Source of the DNA: Acidobacteriota bacterium
GTDB lineage: Bacteria > Acidobacteriota > Terriglobia > Terriglobales > Acidobacteriaceae
NCBI GenBank assembly: GCA_013289795.1
Contig: JABCZH010000005.1
Coordinates: forward strand, 62,001-126,000
Direction: 5' to 3'
Length of the DNA: 64,000 bases
Shown here: positions 34,581 to 43,323 of the stretch, in pieces
Layout: each line of letters starts with the position of its first letter
Numbering within the stretch: position 1 is the stretch's first letter
Notes under the pieces: generated by a model
What the model saw: only the letters and a program-made list of their open reading frames with translations
What the model was told of the DNA's origin: nothing
Databases searched by the model: none
Program-made: the position numbers and the translations under genes

Positions 34581-35365
34581 GACGGCGAAGGAAGGCTGCT
34601 CCCCACGCGAGCCACGAACGCTGGCTGGTTTCGTACGCGGATTTCATCACCCTGCTATTTGCCTTTTTTGTGGTGCTGTACTCGACTGCACAGGTTGACA
34701 AGCGCAGGATGGTGGAACTGGCGGCGGCCATTCAAGAAGGCTTTGAACAAATGGGGACCAATCCGACCTACTATGCCGCGATTCCCCCGGAGAGTCTGCC
34801 GGTTGCGGTGCCGAAAGCGGTTCCAGCGATTCTACCTCCCAACATTCCTCAAAGTAATGATCTCGACGCTTTGCGAAAAGACCTGGAGAAAGCGCTGGCG
34901 GGGGAGATCGCAAGGGGCCAAGTGGCGTTGCGCAACACTCCACAGGGTCTAGTGGTCAGCCTGCGGGAAGCTGGCTTCTTCGACAGCGGTGCGGCGGGAA
35001 CGAAAGCCAGTTCGCAACCGGCGTTTGGCCGCATGACGACAGTGCTGCGGGAACGCGGCTACAACATCCGCATCGAAGGCCATACTGATGACGTCCCCAT
35101 TCACAATTCGCAATACACCTCCAACTGGGAACTGTCGACGGCGCGGGCCACTGAAATGGTCCGCGTGCTGATCACGCGTTACGGATTTTCCCCGGAATCG
35201 CTGTCGGCGGCGGGGTTCGCCCAGTTTCATCCCATCGCGCCGAATGCCACAGAAGCGGGGCGGGCGCACAATCGCCGGGTGGATGTGGTGATTCTGGCTG
35301 AGCCTCCAGCGGGCGCCCTGCGGAATCCAACCCATCCGGAGAAGCCTTCACCGGAGCGGAAATAG
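34577..35365 (+). CDS. motB: Flagellar motor stator protein MotB
   Basis: 262 residues. One membrane helix (about 20-40) starts with [17 protein letters not shown], holding the aspartate that carries the ion. A plug/linker region follows, then an OmpA-type peptidoglycan-binding domain ([40 protein letters not shown]) that fixes the stator to the wall. The order flbD-motA-motB is typical. It ends about 90 bases before the sigma-28 promoter of mcp, so the chemosensory genes can be transcribed separately. Confidence 0.94.
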   Translation: MRRRRKAAPHASHERWLVSYADFITLLFAFFVVLYSTAQVDKRRMVELAAAIQEGFEQMGTNPTYYAAIPPESLPVAVPKAVPAILPPNIPQSNDLDALRKDLEKALAGEIARGQVALRNTPQGLVVSLREAGFFDSGAAGTKASSQPAFGRMTTVLRERGYNIRIEGHTDDVPIHNSQYTSNWELSTARATEMVRVLITRYGFSPESLSAAGFAQFHPIAPNATEAGRAHNRRVDVVILAEPPAGALRNPTHPEKPSPERK

Positions 35366-35455
35366 CCGTCGCAGGATGTTCAAGAATAAATGTCTTCCCG
35401 ATTCCGGTGGTGCCTTGGGTGAGGCTGGTAGGCGGCTTTCGGGCGCGCACTCCTA

Positions 35456-35482
35456 TAAAGTCCGGGTCTTTCACGCCGATAT
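35456..35482 (+). promoter_or_regulatory. FliA (sigma-28) promoter of the mcp-che operon
   Basis: TAAA at 35456-35459, exactly 15 bases, then GCCGATAT at 35475-35482, 7 of 8 to GCCGATAA. This is the best match of the window. It lies inside the open frame before the mcp ATG and so argues that translation starts at 35505. Confidence 0.8.
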
Positions 35483-35504
35483 TCTCAGAGGCGGAGGCGC
35501 AACG

Positions 35505-37319
35505 ATGTTCGATCGAATCAAGCTGACCCCAAAGATCGGTATTTTCATTGCAGCAGTCTTAACGATGAGTTCGGCCCTGGGATTCTTTATTACCGAGCGC
35601 CGCCTCCATCGTCAAGCCGAGGAGGGTTTCGTTGACAAGCTGCGAAAAACCGATGCGATGGCCAGTCGTCTGCGCTCATTCCTTTCTGCCAATGCAGATG
35701 CGAATGCTCCCCGCCACGAGTTCAAAGAGTTGAAGCAGGTCCCGGTGGTGGTGGCGTGGAGCGTAGCCCGCGAGTATGCCGAGTCACAAGGAATGAAGTT
35801 CAGTACTCCGTCGCTTCATCCCCGCAATCCAGCCAATAATCCAGATGAGTTCGAGGTCAAGGCTCTGCACGCATTTGAGAACGATCCCGGCCTGCAGGAA
35901 TACTACAACCGGACAACCCTCAGCGGAACAGAAGTTATGCGCTTTGCGGTGCCGGTGCGACTCACGGCTGACTGTTTGAATTGCCATGGAGATGCAGCGA
36001 CCGATTCGGGGCCCCCCAGTTATGGCAAAGCGGGCATGAAAGCCGGCGATTTGAGAGGCGCTTTCGTGGTCAGCGCTCCGCTGACCGCGCTAAATGAGGC
36101 CAGCAATTCGAACAACCTGGCGCTCCTGGCCACTGATTTAGGAGTGCTGTGTTCCGGCGTAGTAGCGGTTTTCTTTGTGGTGAGGCGCATTGTCGTCAAA
36201 CCCGTCGTCGCCTCGGCCAAGTTGGCCGAGGAAATTGCAGCCCATAATCTGGCGGTGGCTGACATAGAAATCACGTCGGAAGATGAACTGGGCCAGGCGG
36301 GGGCGGCGCTGAACCGGATGAAGAACAATCTGCGGGAAATGATTCAAGCCATCGCCGGGACCGCCGAACACGTGGCCAGCGCCAGCGAAGAGATCTCCGC
36401 GTCCGCCAACCAGCAATCGCAAAGCGCTGAAACCCAGAAAGACCAAGCGACCCAGGTAGCGACGGCGATGCAGGAGATGTCATCGACAGTATTGCAGGTT
36501 TCGGAAAACTCGAACCGGGCGGCGGAAGCTTCGCGTAAGGCTGCAGAAACTGCACGTCACGGCGGCAACATCGTGCAGGGCACCCTGGGCAAGATGCGGG
36601 TGATTGCGGAATCGGTGGGCGGTACGGCAAGAAAGATGGAGGAATTGGGGAGGAGTTCGGACCAGATTGGGCGCATCATCGCAGTGATTGACGACATTGC
36701 CGACCAGACCAACCTGCTGGCGTTGAATGCCGCGATTGAAGCGGCGAGAGCGGGAGAGCAGGGACGAGGGTTTGCGGTGGTGGCGGATGAAGTGCGCAAG
36801 CTGGCGGAACGGACGACCACGGCGACAAAAGAAATCGCGCAGATGATCAAGAACATACAAGACGAGACCAAGGCGGCGGTGACAGCGATGGAGGCGGGCA
36901 GCCAGCAGGTGGAAGCCGGGGTGAAGTCGACGGCGCAGGCGGGGGAGTCGCTGAAGGAAATTATTGAGATGGCGGAAGAGGTGGGGGAAATGATCACCCA
37001 CATTGCGACGGCGGCGACGGAGCAGTCGGCGGCGAGCGAAGAAGTGAACCAGAACATGGATCAGATTGCGAAGCTGGTGAGGGAATCGGCGATGGGGGCG
37101 CAGCAGTCGGCGAAGGCGTGTCAGGACCTGTCGGGGCTGGCGCTGGATCTGCAAAAGATGGTGGAGAATTTCGATCTGGAGGGCAAGAACGGCCAGGGTC
37201 GCAGCCGATCCGGCAACGGGCAGGGGCCGGAAGGTCAATCCGGAGGCGGGTTGGGCGGGAGTTCAGCCGGGACAGTGCGGACAGGGGCGGGGAAGGCGTT
37301 CGCGGCGGCAGCCCGCTAG
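35505..37319 (+). CDS. Methyl-accepting chemotaxis protein with c-type haem sensor domain
   Basis: 604 residues. Helix 1 (about 8-28), a periplasmic sensor (about 30-203), helix 2 (about 204-226), HAMP, then a complete signalling hairpin with tip [20 protein letters not shown] (about 408-428). The sensor matches the Tll0287/DUF3365-like PAS family and contains CLNCH at 157-161, a covalent haem c site, followed by GAFVVSAPL. It should sense oxygen, NO or redox state. The start at 35505 has GGAGG before it and a sigma-28 promoter; 35376 would lie upstream of that promoter. First gene of the operon mcp-cheW-cheA-cheR-HDOD-cheB; the cheW ATG is one base after its stop. Confidence 0.9.
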   Translation: MFDRIKLTPKIGIFIAAVLTMSSALGFFITERRLHRQAEEGFVDKLRKTDAMASRLRSFLSANADANAPRHEFKELKQVPVVVAWSVAREYAESQGMKFSTPSLHPRNPANNPDEFEVKALHAFENDPGLQEYYNRTTLSGTEVMRFAVPVRLTADCLNCHGDAATDSGPPSYGKAGMKAGDLRGAFVVSAPLTALNEASNSNNLALLATDLGVLCSGVVAVFFVVRRIVVKPVVASAKLAEEIAAHNLAVADIEITSEDELGQAGAALNRMKNNLREMIQAIAGTAEHVASASEEISASANQQSQSAETQKDQATQVATAMQEMSSTVLQVSENSNRAAEASRKAAETARHGGNIVQGTLGKMRVIAESVGGTARKMEELGRSSDQIGRIIAVIDDIADQTNLLALNAAIEAARAGEQGRGFAVVADEVRKLAERTTTATKEIAQMIKNIQDETKAAVTAMEAGSQQVEAGVKSTAQAGESLKEIIEMAEEVGEMITHIATAATEQSAASEEVNQNMDQIAKLVRESAMGAQQSAKACQDLSGLALDLQKMVENFDLEGKNGQGRSRSGNGQGPEGQSGGGLGGSSAGTVRTGAGKAFAAAAR

Positions 37320-37865
37320 ATGGCGGAAGCAGAGATCATGGAATCGCAAGCCAAGGCGAGGGAGGCTCCCAGCGGTGCAGCCAGCCTGCATGGCGCCGAT
37401 CTGCGCCATCGTGACTTGTTGCAACTGGTGAGTTTCCACGTGGGCGGCGAGGAGTTTTGCCTCGACATTTTGCGGGTGCAGGAAATCATTCGTATTCAGG
37501 CTCTCACCCGGGTGCCAAATTCCCCTGATTTCGTAGAGGGTGTGATCAACCTGCGAGGGAAGGTCATCCCAGTGATTGCGTTGCGTAAACGGTTCGGGCT
37601 GGAAGCACTGGCCCACGACCGACAGACTCGCATTGTGGTGAGCGAGGTCAAGGGGACGGTACTGGGATTCATTGTGGATTCGGTTTCCGAAGTGCTGCGC
37701 ATCCCGGCCGATACCGTCGAGCCGCCCCCGCGGTTGGGCAAGGTAGGGCGCGAATACGTATCGGGGGTGGGCAAGCTGGACAGCCGGCTACTGATCTTGC
37801 TCGATGTCGATCGTATGTTGAGCGACTCCGAAGACGGGATTGCCGGACCGAACTCGCAGGCCTAG
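37320..37865 (+). CDS. cheW: Chemotaxis coupling protein CheW
   Basis: 181 residues. It bridges receptor and CheA. The conserved double SH3-like fold is seen in LLQLVSFHVGGEEFCLDILRVQEIIRI, VPNSPDFVEGVINLRGKVIPVIALRKRFGL and GFIVDSVSEVLRI. A disordered N-terminal extension of about 30 residues is longer than usual. It begins directly after the receptor stop and ends where cheA begins, so stoichiometric co-translation is likely. Confidence 0.95.
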   Translation: MAEAEIMESQAKAREAPSGAASLHGADLRHRDLLQLVSFHVGGEEFCLDILRVQEIIRIQALTRVPNSPDFVEGVINLRGKVIPVIALRKRFGLEALAHDRQTRIVVSEVKGTVLGFIVDSVSEVLRIPADTVEPPPRLGKVGREYVSGVGKLDSRLLILLDVDRMLSDSEDGIAGPNSQA

Positions 37866-39728
37866 TTGGTCGAGCGCTGCAGGCCGCTGCAGACCAAGGA
37901 TGCAGACCCAGTGGAAAACGATTTCTTACAAGATCCGGCGATGATTCAGGAGTTTCTGACGGAGTCAGAAGAGCTCTTACAAGGGATGGACCAGGACATG
38001 ATCACACTGGAGTCCACTCCTGATGATGCGGAGTTGCTCAACCGGATCTTTCGCGCGTTGCATACCATCAAAGGCACTTCTGGATTTCTGAATTTCGAGC
38101 CGGTGGTGCGCCTGGGCCATCGCGCGGAGGACGTGCTCAACGTACTGCGCCGCGGCGAACTGCGTCTGACCCGGCGCATCACGGATGCCTTGCTTGCCGC
38201 GCGCGACCAGTTAGGACAAATGCTGAGCGATATCCGGCGAGGTGGGCTGAAGACCTACGACCTCGATGCGCTGCTGGAAGAATTGGAAGCGGCGCAGAAA
38301 CCCGAGGGGCCACCGCTTCGTCTGGGTGAAATTCTGGTCGCCGAAGGGGTGATCGAACGGCAAGCTCTGGAAAGCATTTTGCAGGAACAAGCTGCTTTCC
38401 CTCAAGGTCCGAAGCTGGGTGAGTTGCTGGTGAGGAAAGGCTTGGCCTCGACCGCTGAAGTGGGCAACGCGCTGGCCAGTCAAACCGTTGGCGCTGCCCG
38501 GGAGGTTGCGGCAAGGGAGGGACAGACCGTACGAGTCGATTCCGCCAAGCTGGATGAATTAATCAACCTGATTGGAGAGTTGGTGCTGGAGCGAAACCGG
38601 CTAAACCAGCTTACCCGCGACCTGACCTCCGGGCGGGTGGCCGCCGATGCTCTGCATCCGGCTTTCAGCCTAAGCGCAGCGCGTCTGAGTTTCGTGACGG
38701 AGGAGTTGCAAACCGCATGTCTGAAGACTCGCATGGTTCCGATTGACATGGTCTTCCGCAAGTTTCCCCGCCTGGTACGCGACCTCGCCGGCAGCCTGCA
38801 GAAAGAAGTCGAGCTTGAGGTCAGAGGGCAGAGTACCGAGATTGACAAGACGATGGTGGAGTTGCTGGGCGATCCGCTGGTGCATCTGGTGCGTAATTCT
38901 CTTGATCACGGTCTCGAAATGCCGGATGTGCGCGAGCGCCACGGGAAACCGCGAAAAGGCACCATCCGCCTGGAAGCGCGACAAGAGGGCGATCAGATCG
39001 TGATCAGCATTGCCGACGATGGGGCCGGCATCGACCCGGAGCGGGTGCTGCGCAAGGCGGTGGAAAAGGGTTTGGTGACCGCCGAGAGGGGACGGCACCT
39101 TGTACAGCGCGAGATCCTTGATTTCATTTTTCTTCCCGGCTTCAGCACCGTGGAAAAAGTGAGTAACCTCTCGGGGCGCGGTGTGGGCATGGATGTGGTG
39201 CGCTCGAACCTCAAGCGCATGAATGGAAGCATTCAGCTGGAGAGCAATGTGAACAAGGGTACAACGGTGCTGCTGCAATTGCCGCTGACGCTGGCCATCC
39301 TGCAAGTGTTGCTGGTGCAGGTGTCAGAGGAAATCTACGCACTGCCTTTGCGGTTGGTGCTGGAAACCTCCCGGGTCCGGAAAGACGAGGTGCACCTGGT
39401 GGAAGGGATCGAGGTTCTGCGGCTGCGAGGCGAGACGCTGCCGCTGCTGCGTTTGCGGAAGATGTTCGCGACTGGTGCGGACGTTAATGGATCGGGGGGC
39501 GAGAACGTGGTGGTGCTGACCATTGGCGAGAAACGGGTCGCATTGATGGTGGACCGGCTGATTGGGCAGGAGTCCACCGTGATCAAGCCGCTGGGATCTT
39601 ATCTTCACAATTGCGTCAGCATTGCTGGAGCTACAGTGGGCGGGGACGGGCGGGTGCGGTTAGTACTGGATCCAGCGGGATTGCTTGCCTCCGCCCAAGG
39701 CCTGACAGTTCGGGAAACCGTGCAATGA
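37866..39728 (+). CDS. cheA: Chemotaxis histidine kinase CheA with an inserted helical module
   Basis: 620 residues from a TTG; a GTG at 37911 is an alternative start. The HPt domain has the phosphorylated His in ALHTIKGTSGF (H66). Where the CheY-binding P2 domain usually lies, a module with two copies of LGE(I/L)LV-x-x-G is found (about 151-205), like the small MshEN/GspE N-terminal helical domain. Dimerisation, ATPase (HLVRNSLDHG near 340, DDGAGIDP, GRGVGMDV) and CheW-like domains follow intact. No cheY lies in the operon, so the target of phosphotransfer is CheB or a receiver elsewhere. The stop overlaps the cheR ATG. Confidence 0.93.
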   Translation: MVERCRPLQTKDADPVENDFLQDPAMIQEFLTESEELLQGMDQDMITLESTPDDAELLNRIFRALHTIKGTSGFLNFEPVVRLGHRAEDVLNVLRRGELRLTRRITDALLAARDQLGQMLSDIRRGGLKTYDLDALLEELEAAQKPEGPPLRLGEILVAEGVIERQALESILQEQAAFPQGPKLGELLVRKGLASTAEVGNALASQTVGAAREVAAREGQTVRVDSAKLDELINLIGELVLERNRLNQLTRDLTSGRVAADALHPAFSLSAARLSFVTEELQTACLKTRMVPIDMVFRKFPRLVRDLAGSLQKEVELEVRGQSTEIDKTMVELLGDPLVHLVRNSLDHGLEMPDVRERHGKPRKGTIRLEARQEGDQIVISIADDGAGIDPERVLRKAVEKGLVTAERGRHLVQREILDFIFLPGFSTVEKVSNLSGRGVGMDVVRSNLKRMNGSIQLESNVNKGTTVLLQLPLTLAILQVLLVQVSEEIYALPLRLVLETSRVRKDEVHLVEGIEVLRLRGETLPLLRLRKMFATGADVNGSGGENVVVLTIGEKRVALMVDRLIGQESTVIKPLGSYLHNCVSIAGATVGGDGRVRLVLDPAGLLASAQGLTVRETVQ

Positions 39729-40618
39729 CCACCGCGGCGGTTTCTCAGCGCACCCCCGAGACGGCCTGGCGGCCACCCAGCCCGCAATTGATGCAAATCC
39801 GCGATCTGGTGTATCAGGTGGCAGGCATCTTCCAGCCGGACAACAAACTGCGCCAGTTCGAAGACCGCTGCCAGAAGAGGATGCAGGCGTTAGGAGTAAG
39901 CAGCCTCCGTGAGTACTACCAATGCCTCACGGTGAGGCCCAGTCGCCAGACTGAGTTGGTGAGTTTGCTCAATGAGATCACCGTCGGGGAGACTTTTTTC
40001 TTTCGCAACCAGCCCCAGCTCGATGCCCTGCGCAACGTGGTCCTGACCCGCATTGTCGACGCCAGAAAGAAAATGTCACTGCGCCATATACGGATCTGGA
40101 GCGCGGGCTGCTCGACCGGGGAGGAGCCTTACACGCTGAGCATCATGCTGATGGAGGAGCTGGCCGGGCGTCTGCAAGGATGGACGTTCGAGATTGTGGC
40201 CACGGACTTGAACGAGCGTTCTGTAGCGCATGCGAAGGCGGGCCTATACGGGAATTACAGCACTCGTAATCTGACGCCCGAAACCACCAAGAAATACTTC
40301 AGTCCGGCAGGGGAAAACTTGCAAGTGAACGCGCAGGTCAAGACCCATGTGTCGATCACCCGGGTCAACTTTCTGGATGACGCACGCATGGTTTTCTTGA
40401 AGGGCTTCGACATCGTCATGTGCTGCAACGTGCTGATCTACTTTGACGTGCAGTCGAAGCGCCGGGTGATCCAGCATTTCTATAACAGCCTGCTGGGGCA
40501 CGGGTACCTTTTTCTGGGGCACTCGGAATCGCTTTACGGAGTCAACGATGACTTTCGCTTGGTGCACTTGCCTTCCGCGACCGCGTACGTTAAGGCCGAA
40601 ACCAAGGTGATCCTCTAG
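39725..40618 (+). CDS. cheR: Chemoreceptor methyltransferase CheR
   Basis: 297 residues. It methylates receptor glutamates using S-adenosylmethionine. The N-terminal helical domain is followed by NEITVGETFFFRN, the SAM-binding IWSAGCSTGEEPYTL, ATDLNERSVAHAKAGLYG and FDIVMCCNVLIYFD. The start ATG overlaps the cheA TGA as ATGA. The track extends further upstream, but that would lie inside cheA. No C-terminal TPR is present, so it is the plain form. Confidence 0.95.
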   Translation: MTTAAVSQRTPETAWRPPSPQLMQIRDLVYQVAGIFQPDNKLRQFEDRCQKRMQALGVSSLREYYQCLTVRPSRQTELVSLLNEITVGETFFFRNQPQLDALRNVVLTRIVDARKKMSLRHIRIWSAGCSTGEEPYTLSIMLMEELAGRLQGWTFEIVATDLNERSVAHAKAGLYGNYSTRNLTPETTKKYFSPAGENLQVNAQVKTHVSITRVNFLDDARMVFLKGFDIVMCCNVLIYFDVQSKRRVIQHFYNSLLGHGYLFLGHSESLYGVNDDFRLVHLPSATAYVKAETKVIL

Positions 40619-40625
40619 GTGGAAT

Positions 40626-41525
40626 ATGAGTGATGAGCGGCAACAACGACTCCGACAGCGGCTGGAAAATCTGGAGGAGATGCCCACCATTCCGGTGGTG
40701 CTGGCCCCGCTGTTGCGCTATTTGGAGCAGCCCCTGGACACTCTGGATCTGGAGCAGGTGGTGGAATTGATTTCGCAGGACAAGTCTCTGGCTGCGCAGT
40801 GCCTGCAAATGGCTAACTCCCCGCTGTATGGGCGCTGGACGGCGGTGGACAACCTTCGTACCGCGGTCATCGGGTTGGGAATGCAACGGATGCGGGACGT
40901 TGCGCTCTCCTGCACGTTGCTGACGCTGGTGCCCAAGGGGCGGACAAGCGTCGATCCGGTGGTGTTCTGGGAACATTCCCTGGGCTGCGCGCTGGTCTGC
41001 CGCCAGTTTGCCCAGAAGATCGGGTTTCCTGATCCCGCGAAGGCCTATCTGGGAGGGTTGCTGCACGACATCGGAGTGGTGGCGGAATTGTGCGTGGTAC
41101 CAGAGGAATTTCAGGTTGCGTTGGAGTTGGCTCGAAGCCAGGGCATTCCGCTCCATGAAGCCGAGGCAATTACTCTCGGACTCACCCACTGCGACAGCGG
41201 GAAGATTGTGGCGGAGAAATGGCACTTGACTGAGGATCTGGTAGCCGTGGCGGGATGTCACCACGATCCGCAGACCGCCCGAACCCACCGCGACCTGGTG
41301 GCGCTGGTTTCACTGAGCGACTTGCTATGCCGCATGAGCGGCCTGGGATATGGGTATCCCGAAGCGCGACAGGTCACTTTTACGGAGGAGCCGGGGTTCG
41401 CCCTGTTGCTCGAGGAGTGCCCCGCGCTGAGGACGTTCGACTGGGCGCGGTTCACTTTTGAATTGGAAGCCTACATGGAGGAGGTCTACCGCCTGGTGGA
41501 GCTTCTTTATCGAGTGCCGCAGTGA
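40626..41525 (+). CDS. HDOD-domain protein within the che operon
   Basis: 299 residues with the HDOD fold (PTIPVVLAPLLRYLEQP, LISQDKSLAAQCLQMANSPLYG, LRTAVIGLGMQRMRDVALS, GGLLHDIGVVAELC, GCHHDPQTA). HDOD proteins resemble HD phosphohydrolases; here an HD pair is kept (LHDIG), but whether the metal site is complete is unclear. Some HDOD proteins act in signalling and motility control by protein interaction. Insertion between cheR and cheB, with the cheB start overlapping its end, suggests that it works with the chemosensory array. Substrate and partner unknown. Confidence 0.85.
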   Translation: MSDERQQRLRQRLENLEEMPTIPVVLAPLLRYLEQPLDTLDLEQVVELISQDKSLAAQCLQMANSPLYGRWTAVDNLRTAVIGLGMQRMRDVALSCTLLTLVPKGRTSVDPVVFWEHSLGCALVCRQFAQKIGFPDPAKAYLGGLLHDIGVVAELCVVPEEFQVALELARSQGIPLHEAEAITLGLTHCDSGKIVAEKWHLTEDLVAVAGCHHDPQTARTHRDLVALVSLSDLLCRMSGLGYGYPEARQVTFTEEPGFALLLEECPALRTFDWARFTFELEAYMEEVYRLVELLYRVPQ

Positions 41526-42622
41526 ACGACTCCGGCGAAAACGTCCGCCCGGTCAGCGTATTGGTGGTGGATGACAGCGCTTTTATGCGCACTGCCCTGA
41601 GCCGGATGATCGACTCGGACCCGGCTCTGAGGGTTGCGGGTACAGCTCAAAACGGAATGCAGGCGCTGGAGAAGATCGTCGAGTTGCAACCCGATGTGGT
41701 CACGCTGGATGTGGAAATGCCGCGGCTGAATGGCATCGAGACCTTGAAACGCATCATGCAAGAGTTTCCGCGGCCCGTCATTATGGTCAGTTCGCTTACC
41801 CAGGCGGGGGCGGAGAGCACGCTCGAAGCACTGGACATTGGAGCTTTCGACTATGTTTCCAAGCAAGAGTCGTTTGCCTCACTGGACATCGTTAACATCC
41901 GCCACGATCTGGTGGCCAAGATCAGAGCGGCGGCGGAGATGAATCGACGGTGCACCGTTGTCAGGGTTGCGAAACCGCCGATGCCCGCGAGAATTGCGGC
42001 GTCCCACGCCCCGCTGGTTCAGCCTGCGGTGGTGGCTCTGGGGACTTCCACGGGAGGACCCAAAGCTCTGCAACAGATGCTGCCAACGTTGCCCCGAGAT
42101 CTCTCGGTGGGAGTGTTGGTGGTGCAGCACATGCCGATGGGCTTCACCGGACCGTTCGCGAACCGGCTGAATCAGCTTTGTCAGGTTGCGGTGAAGGAAG
42201 CGACGCACGACCAGACCATCGAGCCGGGCGTGGTCTACATTGCGCCCGCCGGTCAACACCTGACGGTGATGCGCCGAAGTCCCGCGAAAGTTGTGACCCG
42301 GCTTTCGGCTTCTCCCGAGGGCACTCTGCACCGGCCATCGGTCGATGTGATGATGCTCTCGGTGGCGGAAGTGTTTGGAGCGCTGGCGATGGGAGTCATC
42401 ATGACCGGGATGGGAGCGGACGGAGTCGAAGGCATGAAGGCGATTGGGAAAGCTGGCGGCTTGACGGTGGGGCAGGATGAAAATAGTTGTACAGTTTATG
42501 GAATGCCACGGTCCTGCGCCGAAGCCGGCGTGTTGCAACGAGTTGTCCCGTTGGATCAAATTCCGGGAGAGATATTGCAGGCGACTCGCTACCAGGAGCG
42601 GACGCATAAAGTGTCGGTGTGA
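41522..42622 (+). CDS. cheB: Chemotaxis response regulator methylesterase CheB
   Basis: 366 residues. The receiver has the acidic pair DDSAF, phospho-acceptor D63 (VTLDVEMP) and SK-type conserved residues. The esterase domain keeps the catalytic serine S176 (GTSTGGPKAL), H203 (VQHMPMGF) and D300 (GMGADGVEG). It removes methyl groups from receptors, or deamidates them, after phosphorylation by CheA. The GTG start overlaps the HDOD stop by four bases. It is the last gene of the operon and the only receiver in it. Confidence 0.95.
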   Translation: MNDSGENVRPVSVLVVDDSAFMRTALSRMIDSDPALRVAGTAQNGMQALEKIVELQPDVVTLDVEMPRLNGIETLKRIMQEFPRPVIMVSSLTQAGAESTLEALDIGAFDYVSKQESFASLDIVNIRHDLVAKIRAAAEMNRRCTVVRVAKPPMPARIAASHAPLVQPAVVALGTSTGGPKALQQMLPTLPRDLSVGVLVVQHMPMGFTGPFANRLNQLCQVAVKEATHDQTIEPGVVYIAPAGQHLTVMRRSPAKVVTRLSASPEGTLHRPSVDVMMLSVAEVFGALAMGVIMTGMGADGVEGMKAIGKAGGLTVGQDENSCTVYGMPRSCAEAGVLQRVVPLDQIPGEILQATRYQERTHKVSV

Positions 42623-42655
42623 GAACCGATGGCCTTCGAGTTCCGACACAAGTCA

Positions 42656-43114
42656 TCAAAGAAAGACTTTTTCTTCCGATTCCAGAACTTGCCGGACTTT
42701 GCCCAGTAGAGACTCCGCCGAGAAAGGTTTAGGCAGGTACGACATCTGGCCGGCTGTGAGGCCGTATCTAGTTACTGTGTTCTCGGGATAGCCTGAGATA
42801 AAGATTGCCTTCAGGGCCGGGCGAGCGGCGCGCAGCTCCTTCGCCAGGGCAGGGCCATTTTGGCCGGGCAGAACCACGTCTGAGAGCAAGAGCTGCACAC
42901 CACCCTGCTGGCGGCGGAACGCGGCCTGTGCTTCGGCTGCATTGCGGGCTCGCAAGACACGATAGCCTTCACCCTCCAGAATGTCGCAGGCGGCCTCGCG
43001 CACGAAGGCTTCGTCTTCGACAACCAGAATGGTGTTGCGCGCTATGGACAAAGAATCACAAAGGTCGATTGCCGGTTGGATTTCATCCGCGGTAGTTTGA
43101 GTCGCATTCAACAT
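42656..43114 (-). CDS. Single-domain response regulator receiver
   Basis: 152 residues. One receiver domain with the acidic pair (ILVVEDEAF), phospho-acceptor aspartate in LLLSDVVLPGQNG, FISGYPE and the lysine in YLPKPFS. No output domain. The sequence resembles receivers at the end of hybrid histidine kinases more than CheY. Because it sits convergent to cheB and no cheY is present, it could serve as a phosphate target of this CheA, but the opposite strand and sequence type do not prove it. Confidence 0.85.
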   Translation of the reverse strand: MLNATQTTADEIQPAIDLCDSLSIARNTILVVEDEAFVREAACDILEGEGYRVLRARNAAEAQAAFRRQQGGVQLLLSDVVLPGQNGPALAKELRAARPALKAIFISGYPENTVTRYGLTAGQMSYLPKPFSAESLLGKVRQVLESEEKVFL

Positions 43115-43323
43115 TAGGTTGACTCGAAGGTTCAGACGAACAGTTGCATTTCCCCGGCCACCGGTGAAGGCTACGCGAACACGAAAGGGACGGCCTCATT
43201 CTTGAATGGCTTGGGAGTGAATCCGTCGTATGCAACTGGAATTGAAGGTTGGAGCGAGGTCGAGGCCGCGTCCATTGCGGGAATTCGGCTTCTAAGACGG
43301 GAAAAACTCATCGGTTCACGATA

